From NCBI RefSeq assembly GCF_001730295.1, contig NZ_MIKA01000047.1, positions 62,001-126,000 on the forward strand: DNA of 64,000 nt, written 5' to 3'. Of this stretch, positions 47,627 through 56,445 are shown piece after piece. This DNA is from Enterococcus plantarum (GTDB lineage: Bacteria > Bacillota > Bacilli > Lactobacillales > Enterococcaceae). The stretch's first letter is position 1, and every line of letters begins with the position of its first letter. The position numbers were made by a program, and so were the translations under genes. The notes beneath the pieces were generated by a model. It made no database searches and had not been told where the DNA came from. It saw only the letters and a list, made by a program, of their open reading frames with translations.

Positions 47627-48270
47627 ATTGTAAGGTAGTATCACTTAGAACCTTGATTGACAAGTTAATAGATATAATAAAAGAGGAATTACCAGATGTT
47701 ACTTGGGACAAAATTAGAGAAGAAGTGTCCGCAAGGTTTATTGGTGCAGTAGATTCCTCTTTTTTATGTGAGCAAAATTCTGATATCATTTCTTTCTTAA
47801 AGGATGATGCACTTATCAATGAATATAGACATTTAAGTAGAACATTTATAGTAATGGATTCTTCAGAAAAGAATTGGTTAGGAATGTTTACACTTGGTCA
47901 AAAAGTAATCGATATTTCTAATCTGAGTAATAGTCAAAGAAAAAAATACCTTGCTAGAGAAAAGAAAGTAAAAGAAATAAAAACGGCTCCCAGTATCCTT
48001 TTAGGTCAATTCGCTAAAAATGACCATTGTTCAGAATATAAACAGAATTTTTGTGGGGATATTTTAATGAAGATCTGTTTATCGTTTATTGAAGATGCTA
48101 GAAAGTTAATAGGTTGTAAATTAGTTTTCTTAGATAGTGTAAATTGCGATGGAGTAATTAATTTTTATGAGAGTTATGGATTTAAAAAATTTGGTGATGT
48201 CTTCATTAACCAAAAGGAAGAACAGTATCAACCGATGATGTTAAGTTATGAAGAGGATAATTATAAATGA
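47605..48270 (+). CDS. GNAT-family acetyltransferase-like protein, candidate toxin
   Basis: A 221-residue protein. About 85 N-terminal residues precede a GNAT-like core: strands SRTFIVMDSSEKNWLGMFTLGQKVIDIS, then APSILLGQFAKND and a helix after it, LIGCKLVFLDSV, and the closing INFYESYGFKKFGD. The acetyl-CoA loop (Q/RxxGxG/A) is degenerate, reading as NFCGDILMKICL. It starts inside the upstream small gene with AAGGAA about 9 bases before ATG 47605. It may acetylate tRNA or protein like TacT/AtaT-type toxins, or be an ordinary acetyltransferase. Confidence 0.65.
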   Translation: MDEKKSLDCKVVSLRTLIDKLIDIIKEELPDVTWDKIREEVSARFIGAVDSSFLCEQNSDIISFLKDDALINEYRHLSRTFIVMDSSEKNWLGMFTLGQKVIDISNLSNSQRKKYLAREKKVKEIKTAPSILLGQFAKNDHCSEYKQNFCGDILMKICLSFIEDARKLIGCKLVFLDSVNCDGVINFYESYGFKKFGDVFINQKEEQYQPMMLSYEEDNYK

Positions 48271-48303
48271 AGAAGGCTGACAGTAATGTTAGTCTTTTTT
48301 TTA
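48269..48303 (+). terminator. Terminator of the GNAT gene
   Basis: AGGCTGACA pairs with TGTTAGTCTT (two wobble pairs) across a 4-base loop, followed by a run of T, directly after the stop. Confidence 0.75.
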
Positions 48304-48668
48304 TGCAAATATTAGAATCAAGCGGTGTATTTAAAATATCGAACCATTAAGTAAATATGCTCTCGCTATAACACTCATATTATTTGAATGTATCAATGAA
48401 TTTGTTTCATTTACACTAAATCTAAGAACTGCATAAATTTCAAGACTATAAAGGAGAAAGGGATATAAGAAAAAATCTAGCAAGGTATAATCCTATTGTT
48501 TATTTCAATAATTTTAAGTTTCTTACACTGATAAAAAATGCACATTTAGCAGGTGACCTATCTTTTTGTGTATTATTCTAATTTGGAAAAGGACGAAGAG
48601 ATGCAGCTTTCATTATCAAAAATAAAAAATCGGTGCTATACTAAAAAGAAAATAGAGGAGGGTGTATC
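48304..48668. other. Gene-free stretch before the aldehyde dehydrogenase gene
   Basis: No open frame with a ribosome binding site, no clear hairpin and no repeat. A CTATACT-like -10 around 48637 could serve the dehydrogenase gene. GGAGAAAGGG near 48452 has no start codon after it. Confidence 0.5.
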
Positions 48669-50054
48669 ATGAATCAATCTGATCTACAAGCTATCATGAA
48701 AAAACAACAAAATTTTTTTAACACAAATCAAACAAAATCGGTTTCTTTCAGAAAAGAAAAGCTGGAACAACTTCTGACGAACGTAAAAAAACATGAAGAA
48801 GATTTTTACTGGGCTTTTGAAAAAGATCTTAAAAAGCCTAAAGCTGAAGTATATGCAACAGAATTTGGATTGGTACTCTCAGCAATCAAAGATATGCTTA
48901 AAAATCTTGATAAATGGACGACCCCTGTAAATAAACCTAGAGCTATATCATCGTTACTAAATAAAAATACAGTTATACTAGAGCCGTATGGTACAGTGTA
49001 TATAATTGGTCCCTTTAATTATCCCCTTCAATTGACGTTAGTACCCTTAATTGGCGCACTTGCAGCTGGTAATTGTGCACTTGTAAAACCATCTTCAAAA
49101 ACACCGAATGTAGCCGCTGTAATTGGGGCTATTGTGGGTGAAACATTTGATGAAGAGTATGTGAAAGTTCTTTCGCCAAATTCAATTGATAATGCGACAG
49201 TTTTAAAAGAGCGGATGGATTTTATCTTTTTCACAGGGAGTACTAAAGTTGGAAAAATCGTGATGGAATCAGCAGCTAAACACTTGACTCCAGTTGTTTT
49301 AGAGCTTGGAGGGAAGAGTCCAGCAATCGTTACAGAGCAAGCGGATATCGAAATAGCAGCTGAACGTATTATTTGGAGTAAACTGCTGAATACTGGTCAA
49401 ACATGTATTGCAACCGACTATGTTCTGGTAGATGAAAAAGTGAAACGTGAATTGATTCACGCGATGAAAGAAAAAATAATCGAATTTTACGGAAGAAACA
49501 TTCAAGAAAATCCTGATTATGGTCGAATCGTTCAAGGGGATGCAATGGCTAAATTTAGTCAATTAATTAATGAAAATCAGCAATTTCTGATTTATGGAGG
49601 AGAGTATGATCAGCAAACAAGATATGTCGCACCAAGTCTTTTCGATATCGGTTTAAGCCGAGATAATAGCTTGATGGAAGCAGAATTGTTTGGTCCGCTA
49701 TTACCGATTTGTACGTATCGAAACTTAGATGAAGCTATTACCTTTATTAAAGAAGGGGAAAAACCATTAGCTTTATACTTATTTTCCGATGATAGGGATA
49801 TTCAGAAAAAGATCTTACAAGAAATCTCTTTTGGTGGGGGTGGTATCAATCAAACGATTCTTCATGTTGCCAATGATGAATTGCCTTTTGGTGGAGTAGG
49901 CGCTTCTGGGATGGGGAACTATCATGGTAAATACAGTATCGAAACCTTTTCTCATAAAAAAGCAATCGTTTATGGAAGAAAAGATTCTATGGCAAAATTG
50001 ATTTATCCACCCTATGATCAAAAAAAATTCGACTGGTTAAAACGATTGTTATAA
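48669..50054 (+). CDS. Aldehyde dehydrogenase family protein
   Basis: A 461-residue NAD(P)-dependent aldehyde dehydrogenase of the short AldH/YwdH group that includes fatty aldehyde dehydrogenases. It shows YIIGPFNYPLQLTLVPLIGALAAGN, cofactor-site FFTGSTKVGKIV, the catalytic Glu in VVLELGGKSPAIV and the catalytic Cys in NTGQTCIATDYVLV. The C-terminal end (YPPYDQKKFDWLKRLL) is typical of this group. AGAGGAGGG precedes the ATG. It is a single gene. The substrate is not determined. Confidence 0.92.
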   Translation: MNQSDLQAIMKKQQNFFNTNQTKSVSFRKEKLEQLLTNVKKHEEDFYWAFEKDLKKPKAEVYATEFGLVLSAIKDMLKNLDKWTTPVNKPRAISSLLNKNTVILEPYGTVYIIGPFNYPLQLTLVPLIGALAAGNCALVKPSSKTPNVAAVIGAIVGETFDEEYVKVLSPNSIDNATVLKERMDFIFFTGSTKVGKIVMESAAKHLTPVVLELGGKSPAIVTEQADIEIAAERIIWSKLLNTGQTCIATDYVLVDEKVKRELIHAMKEKIIEFYGRNIQENPDYGRIVQGDAMAKFSQLINENQQFLIYGGEYDQQTRYVAPSLFDIGLSRDNSLMEAELFGPLLPICTYRNLDEAITFIKEGEKPLALYLFSDDRDIQKKILQEISFGGGGINQTILHVANDELPFGGVGASGMGNYHGKYSIETFSHKKAIVYGRKDSMAKLIYPPYDQKKFDWLKRLL

Positions 50055-50077
50055 CCTTTTCTACTAAAATAAACAAG

Positions 50078-50117
50078 CTAAAAAGCACAGTTTGAAAAAT
50101 GACTGTGCTTTTTAGTT
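50078..50117 (+). terminator. Bidirectional terminator after the aldehyde dehydrogenase gene
   Basis: A 14-bp stem (CTAAAAAGCACAGT with ACTGTGCTTTTTAG, 50078-50115). The A/T ends of the stem give U-rich tails on both strands, serving the convergent XRE gene as well. Confidence 0.85.
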
Positions 50118-50132
50118 CTACGACGAATCTAC

Positions 50133-50612
50133 CTATTTTCTGTGTGCAACGAAAGCGATAATAAATCTTATCCCAGTAAAGATGAATACCATCATTCCAG
50201 CAAAAATAAAAAGAAATCCTATCGGGATAAGATAAAAGTTTTCATGTAGAATTCCTATTGCATCAATATATTCTACTGAATTAGCTTTTATAAAAAAACA
50301 TGCAAAGCCAAAAAACAATAAAAAGGCACCAATCAATGTTGTGACCATAGTTAATTTTGCTCGTCTTGTTTCACTACCATCCTTAATTAGCTTTTCTGTC
50401 ATATTATTCACGTTCCTTCCTCCTAAAATCAATTCATCAAGTGAAATATGAAAAATACTAGAAATTAGGATCAACATTTCAAGGTCTGGAAGGTTTCGAT
50501 TATTCTCCCAGTTTGATACGGCTTGTCTTGTTACATTTAAACGAATCGCAAATTTTTCCTGTGTCAGTTGATTTTTTGTTCGTAGCTCTTTTATTTTTTC
50601 TCCAAATTCCAT
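50133..50612 (-). CDS. XRE-family regulator with C-terminal membrane helices
   Basis: A 159-residue protein. A helix-turn-helix (EKIKELRTKNQLTQEKFAIRLNVTRQAVSNWENNRNLPDLEMLILIS, residues about 4-55) is followed by a linker and two membrane segments (LTMVTTLIGAFLLFFGFACFF and FYLIPIGFLFIFAGMMVFIFTGI). The start is the ATG at 50612, 9 bases after AAAGGA; the frame extends six codons upstream without a site. This membrane-tethered XRE type is common in enterococci. The target is unknown. Confidence 0.85.
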   Translation of the reverse strand: MEFGEKIKELRTKNQLTQEKFAIRLNVTRQAVSNWENNRNLPDLEMLILISSIFHISLDELILGGRNVNNMTEKLIKDGSETRRAKLTMVTTLIGAFLLFFGFACFFIKANSVEYIDAIGILHENFYLIPIGFLFIFAGMMVFIFTGIRFIIAFVAHRK

Positions 50613-50630
50613 CGTATAATGTCCTTTCAT

Positions 50631-50935
50631 TAATGTATCTCAATCATAAAGAGATATCTTAGTTTATTCAAGAAAGCAATGCTTGCAGATGTACAAAATA
50701 AAGGAAAGCATGTCTTGCTTCGTCATTTTTCCTCTATAAATATTGTTTTTTCACAGTCAGAACATTTGTATAATTAAATTATAGCATTCATTATTTATAT
50801 AGCGAACGATCACTCTCAGTTTTAAATTAGTAAACAAAAAAGTGATTGTTGCTTCATCCAGATGAAAATCTACCTAGTGTTAGATTATAAATGAATACTG
50901 TTCAACGCATATGCTTTTTTTTATGAAGAGTTATT
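50631..50935. other. Intergenic stretch between divergent XRE and DUF975 genes
   Basis: A/T-rich, with no coding frame preceded by a ribosome binding site. No stable hairpin was seen. Promoters for both genes must lie here. Confidence 0.5.
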
Positions 50936-50944
50936 TGATATACT
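50936..50944 (+). promoter_or_regulatory. Extended -10 promoter of the DUF975 gene
   Basis: TG, one base, TATACT (50939-50944), 31 bases before the start codon. Confidence 0.5.
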
Positions 50945-50975
50945 AAATGTATTGAAACGAAAGGAGGAAAATTTT

Positions 50976-51683
50976 ATGAAAACAAGAGCTGAATTAAAAA
51001 GTGAAGCTAAAGGCGTTTTGCGTGGACGTTGGAAAGACAGTGTATTGATGTGCTTAGTTCCAACATTGGTCTCAATTGCAATTGTACTATTGTTATTCTT
51101 TTTACTAATCATTCCTATAATTACATTTGCGCAAAACAATCCAGATTTTATGAGTGGTAATGCAAATTATGACGGAAATTCAGGTGGAGGTGGAGGTAGC
51201 TTTTTAGGTGGTATTATTGGTGCTATCTTTAGCGCTGGTATCTCTTGGACATTCCTTGATCTTTATAGAGGGAAAAGACAAGATATTCGCCCATTTTCAG
51301 ATGCTTTCCGCGGCTTTGCTGGACCTGTAGTTTTAGGAGTAATCTGTCTATACGTTATTACAACGGTGTTTATTTCTCTTTGGACATTACTATTGATCGT
51401 TCCAGGAATTATCAAAGGCTATTCTTACTCACAAACGTATTTTGTTTACTATGATGCTTTTGAAGAAACAGGGGTACGCCCAGGATTTCTAAATTCTATT
51501 ACGCGCAGTAGACAACTTATGAATGGGTACAAAGGTCAATTATTCTTATTAGACTTAAGCTTTATTGGTTGGCATATCCTAGCAATTTTAACATTAGGAA
51601 TCGGCTACCTATGGCTAACACCTTATATCACTGCAACGAAAGCTGCTTTTTATGACAATTTACCGAAAACAGCAACAGTTTAA
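50976..51683 (+). CDS. DUF975 family membrane protein
   Basis: A 235-residue protein. MKTRAELKSEAKGVLRGRWKDSVLMCLVPTL is the usual start of the family. Membrane segments lie at about 25-45, 70-95 (after a Gly-rich loop SGGGGGSFLGG), 115-150 and 195-225. The conserved GIIKGYSYSQTYFVYYD and TRSRQLMNGYKGQLFLLDLSFIGW are present. AAAGGAGG lies 8 bases before ATG 50976; an ATG at 50952 is upstream of that site. It is a single gene of unknown role. Confidence 0.88.
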   Translation: MKTRAELKSEAKGVLRGRWKDSVLMCLVPTLVSIAIVLLLFFLLIIPIITFAQNNPDFMSGNANYDGNSGGGGGSFLGGIIGAIFSAGISWTFLDLYRGKRQDIRPFSDAFRGFAGPVVLGVICLYVITTVFISLWTLLLIVPGIIKGYSYSQTYFVYYDAFEETGVRPGFLNSITRSRQLMNGYKGQLFLLDLSFIGWHILAILTLGIGYLWLTPYITATKAAFYDNLPKTATV

Positions 51684-51699
51684 GACCATTAAAACTGAA

Positions 51700-51738
51700 A
51701 GTGAGGCATGACTCTTAGAGTTAGGCCTCCTTTTTTTG
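51700..51738 (+). terminator. Terminator of the DUF975 gene
   Basis: GAGGC (51702) pairs with GCCTC (51725-51729), with an inner ACTCT/AGAGT stem, then seven T. Confidence 0.85.
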
Positions 51739-51750
51739 TATATATCGATT

Positions 51751-51805
51751 GTTTATAGTTTGTTTATTTTCTCGTTAGCACTTGTTTACACCTCCTCTTT
51801 ATACT
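51751..51805 (+). promoter_or_regulatory. GTTTA direct repeats and promoter of the DUF4822 lipoprotein operon
   Basis: GTTTA starts at 51751, 51762 and 51784, that is 11 and 22 bp apart, with a degenerate GTTAG at 51774. TATACT starts at 51800, 16 bp after the last GTTTA. The final GTTTACA and its distance to TATACT are the same as before the ankyrin lipoprotein gene. Direct repeats with an 11-bp period suggest dimeric OmpR-type regulator binding, and such a regulator is encoded two genes downstream. Confidence 0.5.
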
Positions 51806-51852
51806 AAAGATAGCAGTAACCATTTATCCAAATACAGGGGGAGCAAATTACC

Positions 51853-52812
51853 ATGAAAAATAAAAAAATTATCGTAGGAATCTCAAGTTTGGTACTATTA
51901 TTAGCAGGTTGTAGTGTCGGAACACAAGAAACCTCAGGATCAAAAGATAGTAAGCAACAACAGACAGAACAATCCAAAGAAGGACAGAATAAAAATAAAG
52001 GGGATCAGTTAAACAAAATTTTAGGTGAAACCAATTGGCAAGGAACAAAGGTTTACGATAAAGACAATAATGATTTAACGAAAGAAAATGCTAATTTCAT
52101 CGGATTAGCAAAATATGATAGTGAAACTGGCCGCTATGAATTTTTCGATGCGCAAACAGGTGAAAGCCGTGGAGATCGTGGCACCTTTTTCATTACAAAC
52201 GATGGGACAAAACGAATCCTACTTTCAGAAACGATGAACTACCAAGCAGTTGTTGACCTTACGGAACTGACGAATAAACAATTTACCTATAAACGAAAAG
52301 GCAAAGACAAATCTGGGAATGAAGTAGATGTATTTGTAGAACATATCCCGTATAATGAAAATGAACTAGCTTTTACTGAAAAAGAAACAGCACTAAATAC
52401 GACAACCGGTTCTATTAACGCAAAGAAAGACGGCGCTGAAATCTTAGGTCAAACGTTATGGAATGGGACAAAGGTTGTTGATGAATCCGGTAACGATGTA
52501 ACAGAGTTCAACCAAAACTTTATTAGTTTGGCTAAATTCGCTGCAGATACAAATAAATACGAATTTTTCAACTTAGAAACAGGTGAAAGCCGTGGGGACT
52601 TCGGTTACTTTGATGTATTGAATCACAATAAAATCCGAGCGCATGTCTCGATCGGTCAAAATAAATATGGCGCAGCACTAGAATTGACGGAATTAAACAA
52701 CAAAAAATTTACGTATAAACGAATGGGTAAAGATCAGACTGGCAATGACATCACCGTATTCGTTGAGCATCAACCTTATACGGGAGAATTTAAACCAGAA
52801 TTTAGTTTTTAA
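51853..52812 (+). CDS. Lipoprotein with two tandem DUF4822 domains
   Basis: A 319-residue lipoprotein. The signal peptide has the lipobox LLAGC with C20, followed by a Gln/Lys/Ser-rich linker. Two clearly duplicated domains of about 110 residues follow ([21 protein letters not shown] to FVEHIPY, and [21 protein letters not shown] to FVEHQPY). Each has YEFF, TGESRGD and KFTYKR/QFTYKR motifs. The function of DUF4822 is unknown. It lies 77 bases before the sensor kinase gene with no terminator between, so the four genes to 56139 probably form one operon. Confidence 0.85.
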   Translation: MKNKKIIVGISSLVLLLAGCSVGTQETSGSKDSKQQQTEQSKEGQNKNKGDQLNKILGETNWQGTKVYDKDNNDLTKENANFIGLAKYDSETGRYEFFDAQTGESRGDRGTFFITNDGTKRILLSETMNYQAVVDLTELTNKQFTYKRKGKDKSGNEVDVFVEHIPYNENELAFTEKETALNTTTGSINAKKDGAEILGQTLWNGTKVVDESGNDVTEFNQNFISLAKFAADTNKYEFFNLETGESRGDFGYFDVLNHNKIRAHVSIGQNKYGAALELTELNNKKFTYKRMGKDQTGNDITVFVEHQPYTGEFKPEFSF

Positions 52813-52889
52813 AAGCTTCCAATAACGGTGCAGCTGGTTAAGTTGAAAACATCGATCGCTTTTTCGTAAATAACGCAAAGGAGAATAAT

Positions 52890-54353
52890 ATGACCATAAA
52901 AAAACGATTTCTCATTTCATATATTGGCGGGATCGCGATTGCTTGTTTATCGCTATTTTCAATCATCTGCATTGTTTTTTATGTTACAACTGGGAAAATA
53001 CCTAGTCCTGGAACGGTGTACAAAACGTTTACACAGCAACGTTCCTTAAGTCCGGAAGAGGAACTAGCATATATCAAACTTCGTGGCATTGCCAAATCTA
53101 ATCCAGAGCAGTTGCTTAAACCTAGTGGAGAATTAAAACAAACCATTCAACAATTTGAAGCTGAATCATTGGGTGTCGTTGTTCGTAAACAAGAAGCAAT
53201 CGACTACTATTCAAAAGACTTAGTCGAAAAATCATTGATCGCCCATTTTCCTAAATTTGATGCCAATAACATTGAAACAAGGGGAACCATCGACAATGCA
53301 GGACGATTGTATCGCTATATGAAATTTGATTTTTATTTTAACGATCAAGTGCCTGGCAGTCTATTGGTTTTAATGAAAGAAAGTAGCTTTCTGGAATTTA
53401 TGACGAAATGGGGAGTCCTGATTATTATTACGATTTTATTGGTGTCAATTGGCGGATTACTTTTTTTAAATCATTTATTGAAGAAAACGATTATTCGACC
53501 ACTTGAAACACTTGGTTCTGGAATGACTGAAATCCGTAATGGACATTTAGAAACTTCCGTAACCGAACCAGTTAAACAGACAGCGTTGGAAGTCAAACAA
53601 TTGACGGATGATTTTGAAAAAATGAGAGAAGCGTTGATTTCATCAACAGAAGAGCAAGTAAAGCTTGAAAACAACCGCAAAGAGCTTGTTGCTAGTATCT
53701 CACACGATTTAAAAACGCCGATCACCTCGATTATTGGTTATGTAGAAGGTTTGTTAGATGGCGTGGCGGATTCTCCTGAAAAGCAAGCCAACTATTTAAA
53801 GACGATCCATACAAAAGCCCTCTCATTGAATGAACTGATCGAAGAATTATTTCTTTATTCTAAATTAGATGCTTCAGCAGTACCATTTCATTTTGAGCGG
53901 ATCGATATCAATGAATTTTTAAAGCATATTATTGAAGAATTCCAGTTACAAGATAATCAAGTTTCTCTTCAATTAACAAATCAAGAAATGACAAACAGTT
54001 ATGTTTTAGCAGATCGGATGCAATTAAATCGAGTTTTTATCAATTTGATTGAAAACAGTTTGAAATTTAAACATCCAAACCGTTCGCTTTCCATTGCAAT
54101 CGATGTGTCTAGAAAGGCCGAAAGGATAATGATTCAGTTATCAGACAATGGTCAAGGCATTTCAAAAGAACAATTACCTTATGTTTTTGATCACTTCTAT
54201 CGAGGAGAAGAAGAACGTCCAACACATACTGGTGGTAGTGGTTTAGGTCTGGCTATTGTAAAACAAATCATTGAGATGCATGAAGGGAAAGTTACGATAG
54301 AAAGTGACTTACACCAAGGAACGACCGTTACAATCTACTTAAAAAAAGCCTGA
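52890..54353 (+). CDS. Sensor histidine kinase
   Basis: A 487-residue membrane kinase. Membrane helix 1 is at about 10-32 and an extracellular sensor of about 140 residues follows. Helix 2 (VLIIITILLVSIGGLLFLNHLL) leads to a HAMP domain and the HisKA box ASISHDLKTPITSIIGYVEG with the phospho-accepting His at about 272. The ATPase part has N box ENSLKFKH, G1 SDNGQGIS, F box YVFDHFYRG and G2 GGSGLGLAIVKQII. AAAGGAG precedes the ATG. Its partner regulator follows after 13 bases. The external signal is unknown; flanking lipoproteins suggest an envelope cue. Confidence 0.93.
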   Translation: MTIKKRFLISYIGGIAIACLSLFSIICIVFYVTTGKIPSPGTVYKTFTQQRSLSPEEELAYIKLRGIAKSNPEQLLKPSGELKQTIQQFEAESLGVVVRKQEAIDYYSKDLVEKSLIAHFPKFDANNIETRGTIDNAGRLYRYMKFDFYFNDQVPGSLLVLMKESSFLEFMTKWGVLIIITILLVSIGGLLFLNHLLKKTIIRPLETLGSGMTEIRNGHLETSVTEPVKQTALEVKQLTDDFEKMREALISSTEEQVKLENNRKELVASISHDLKTPITSIIGYVEGLLDGVADSPEKQANYLKTIHTKALSLNELIEELFLYSKLDASAVPFHFERIDINEFLKHIIEEFQLQDNQVSLQLTNQEMTNSYVLADRMQLNRVFINLIENSLKFKHPNRSLSIAIDVSRKAERIMIQLSDNGQGISKEQLPYVFDHFYRGEEERPTHTGGSGLGLAIVKQIIEMHEGKVTIESDLHQGTTVTIYLKKA

Positions 54354-54366
54354 GGAGGACAGCCAA

Positions 54367-55068
54367 ATGTCAAACGAAGTATCACGTGTTTTATTGATTG
54401 AAGATGATGCAAGTATTGCAGAATTACAAAAAGATTATTTAGAAATCAACCAGATAAAAGCTGAGATTTCAAGGGATGGATTGGTTGGTCTGAACCGGGC
54501 ATTGAATGAATCGTTTGATTTGATTGTGGTCGATATTATGTTGCCTTCAATGGATGGTTTTGAAATTTGCCGAAGAATCAGAGAAAAGAAAAATATTCCA
54601 TTAATGATTGTTTCAGCTAAAAAAGAAGACATCGATAAAGTCAGAGGCTTCGGTTTAGGAGCAGATGACTACATGACGAAACCTTTTAGTCCTAGTGAAT
54701 TAGTGGCTCGCGTTCAAGCCCATATCAAACGGTATCAATCTTTGACAAAAGCTGAGCCTGTCAATGAAATTATCGAAAGTGGTCAGATCAGGATTGATAA
54801 AAGTGCCCGCAGAGTTTTTGTTTTAGGAGAGGAAATCATTTTTCCCACAAAAGAATTTGACTTACTATTATTCTTTATAGAACATCCGAATCGGGTTTGG
54901 ATGAAAGAGCAGCTGTTCCGTCAAGTGTGGGAGATGGACGAGTTGGATAGTGACATCTATACCGTAGTTGTGCATGTAGGACGCATTAGAGAGAAATTGA
55001 AAAAAGGCAAATTATCAGAAATCCCAATAGAAACAATTTGGGGAAGTGGCTATCGCTTCAACAGCTAA
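54367..55068 (+). CDS. OmpR-family response regulator
   Basis: A 233-residue regulator. The receiver domain has the acidic pocket (LIEDDASIAE), phosphorylation Asp in LIVVDIMLPSMDG (about residue 57), Thr/Ser in MIVSAKKED and Lys in DDYMTKPF. A winged-helix DNA-binding domain lies from about 135 (FPTKEFDLLLFFIEHPNRVW; YTVVVHVGRIREKLKK; TIWGSGYRF). TGAGGAGGA precedes the ATG. It pairs with the kinase before it and is a candidate to bind the GTTTA repeats upstream of the operon. Confidence 0.94.
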   Translation: MSNEVSRVLLIEDDASIAELQKDYLEINQIKAEISRDGLVGLNRALNESFDLIVVDIMLPSMDGFEICRRIREKKNIPLMIVSAKKEDIDKVRGFGLGADDYMTKPFSPSELVARVQAHIKRYQSLTKAEPVNEIIESGQIRIDKSARRVFVLGEEIIFPTKEFDLLLFFIEHPNRVWMKEQLFRQVWEMDELDSDIYTVVVHVGRIREKLKKGKLSEIPIETIWGSGYRFNS

Positions 55069-55092
55069 CGAGTAAACAAAAGGAGAAAATTT

Positions 55093-56139
55093 ATGAAAAA
55101 AAACCATCTGTTTGCTGTGTTTATTTTATGCAGTATTGTTGGATTGTCAGGTTGTAAACCAGATCAAAGAAGAGAGACTGAACAATCTAGTACCACGTCC
55201 AGACCCGCCATTTTTAATCCAGCTTCATCGGAGACACAAGCCAAAAATGAAGAAGTGGAAAAAACTGACGTGAATGATGTAACGTTTGAAAATACTTCGT
55301 ATAACTATGATGTTGTTACGGGGGCGACTCAGACAACCTTTGGATCGAACCCAAAACCTCTATACACATATGAAGAAAAATTAAAGAAAATGTTTTGGTC
55401 AAATCAACCTCCGTTAGGGTTGATGGAGGGAAACTATTTTACAAATGAAGGGTATTTTGATGTGGGAAATAAAGGCATTGTTGAGATTGTTACCGATGAA
55501 ACGAATAAAATCATCAATGTTGAATTTAATGAATACGGAGCGGAAAATTATTATGCCTCAAAATATGCAGGAGCGAATAAACGCCTTTCTGATTATGCTT
55601 TTTTCCAAGCACAAAACCCAAGAACAGATACGACCTTAGTCACGGTGGTCAATGGCATCACGTTTGTAGAAAAACAAATGCGAGAAGAAAATCGGGTTGA
55701 TGGAAACTTTGAAACAGTCAAAGGCTCTTCAACGACTGCAAGACAAGGATTAATGGCAATTGCAGCTGAACTAAAAGACGAAATCAAACAACCGTCGAAA
55801 ACGAAGTATATCGGATATGCGGAGGATTTTGGTAATGGATTGATTGGCAGACTTCAATTGACCGTCACGGATGGAAAGATTGATACTGCGCGTTATGATG
55901 AATATTTTGCTGATCAGCCAGAGAAAATTGCGGAAGATCAGTTAAAACAATATTATCGCCAATCGAAATACTTTTCGCTAGATTATAATGAAAAGACAAA
56001 CAATGATTTCGTAACATTTGCTGACGGATTGACACATGCAATTGTTACACAACAGTCACTACTAGTTGAGAATAGTGAAGTGACAAAGCATCCGTCTTTT
56101 GCTTCCTATCAAAAATTGATTGAGCATGTTAAACTTTAG
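55093..56139 (+). CDS. FMN-binding-domain-like lipoprotein
   Basis: A 348-residue lipoprotein, with C21 in the lipobox GLSGC. A low-complexity linker is followed by NYDVVTGATQTT (about residues 73-84), then a domain with GYFDVGNKGIVEIVTDETNKIINVEFNEYG, the motif FETVKGSSTTARQGLMAIA and a second similar unit (NGLIGRLQLTVTDGKIDTARYDEYF). The pattern of strand, then D-x-x-S/T-G-A/S-S/T, resembles FMN-binding lipoproteins such as PplA, in which a Thr/Ser is flavinylated. Neither motif matches exactly, so flavin binding is uncertain. It lies 24 bases after the response regulator gene. Confidence 0.65.
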   Translation: MKKNHLFAVFILCSIVGLSGCKPDQRRETEQSSTTSRPAIFNPASSETQAKNEEVEKTDVNDVTFENTSYNYDVVTGATQTTFGSNPKPLYTYEEKLKKMFWSNQPPLGLMEGNYFTNEGYFDVGNKGIVEIVTDETNKIINVEFNEYGAENYYASKYAGANKRLSDYAFFQAQNPRTDTTLVTVVNGITFVEKQMREENRVDGNFETVKGSSTTARQGLMAIAAELKDEIKQPSKTKYIGYAEDFGNGLIGRLQLTVTDGKIDTARYDEYFADQPEKIAEDQLKQYYRQSKYFSLDYNEKTNNDFVTFADGLTHAIVTQQSLLVENSEVTKHPSFASYQKLIEHVKL

Positions 56140-56206
56140 TCTATTTCCATTGCTGTTTCAAAGTACTTTTGTCACAAGTTCCATTCAGTAGACATCAAAT
56201 ATAAGC

Positions 56207-56246
56207 AGAAAAAAGTTGACGATTGTTTCATCGTTAACTTTTTTGT
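56207..56246 (+). terminator. Terminator of the two-component/lipoprotein operon
   Basis: AAAAGTTGACGAT pairs with ATCGTTAACTTTT (one wobble) across a short loop, followed by TT. Confidence 0.85.
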
Positions 56247-56445
56247 TACTTCAAATTATAGAGTTCAGATTAATTTTAATGCATTAAAATTAAAAATATT
56301 CTCATTTTATTCTTCATTTTAGGTGGAGAATAGATTATACTAAAGTAATAGTAGTAAGTATAATGAAGTAGTGGAGCAGATGAGAGTTGTCTTTGACTAG
56401 CCACAGGGTTAGTTTTACGCTACGCTTTTATATTAAGGAGGGCAT
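56247..56445. other. Leader region of the MFS gene
   Basis: About 200 bases without a coding frame. A small CTAGCC/GGGTTAG-type hairpin lies near 56398-56413, and -10-like TATACT and TATAAT sequences are present near 56336 and 56357. No riboswitch family could be assigned. Confidence 0.4.
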
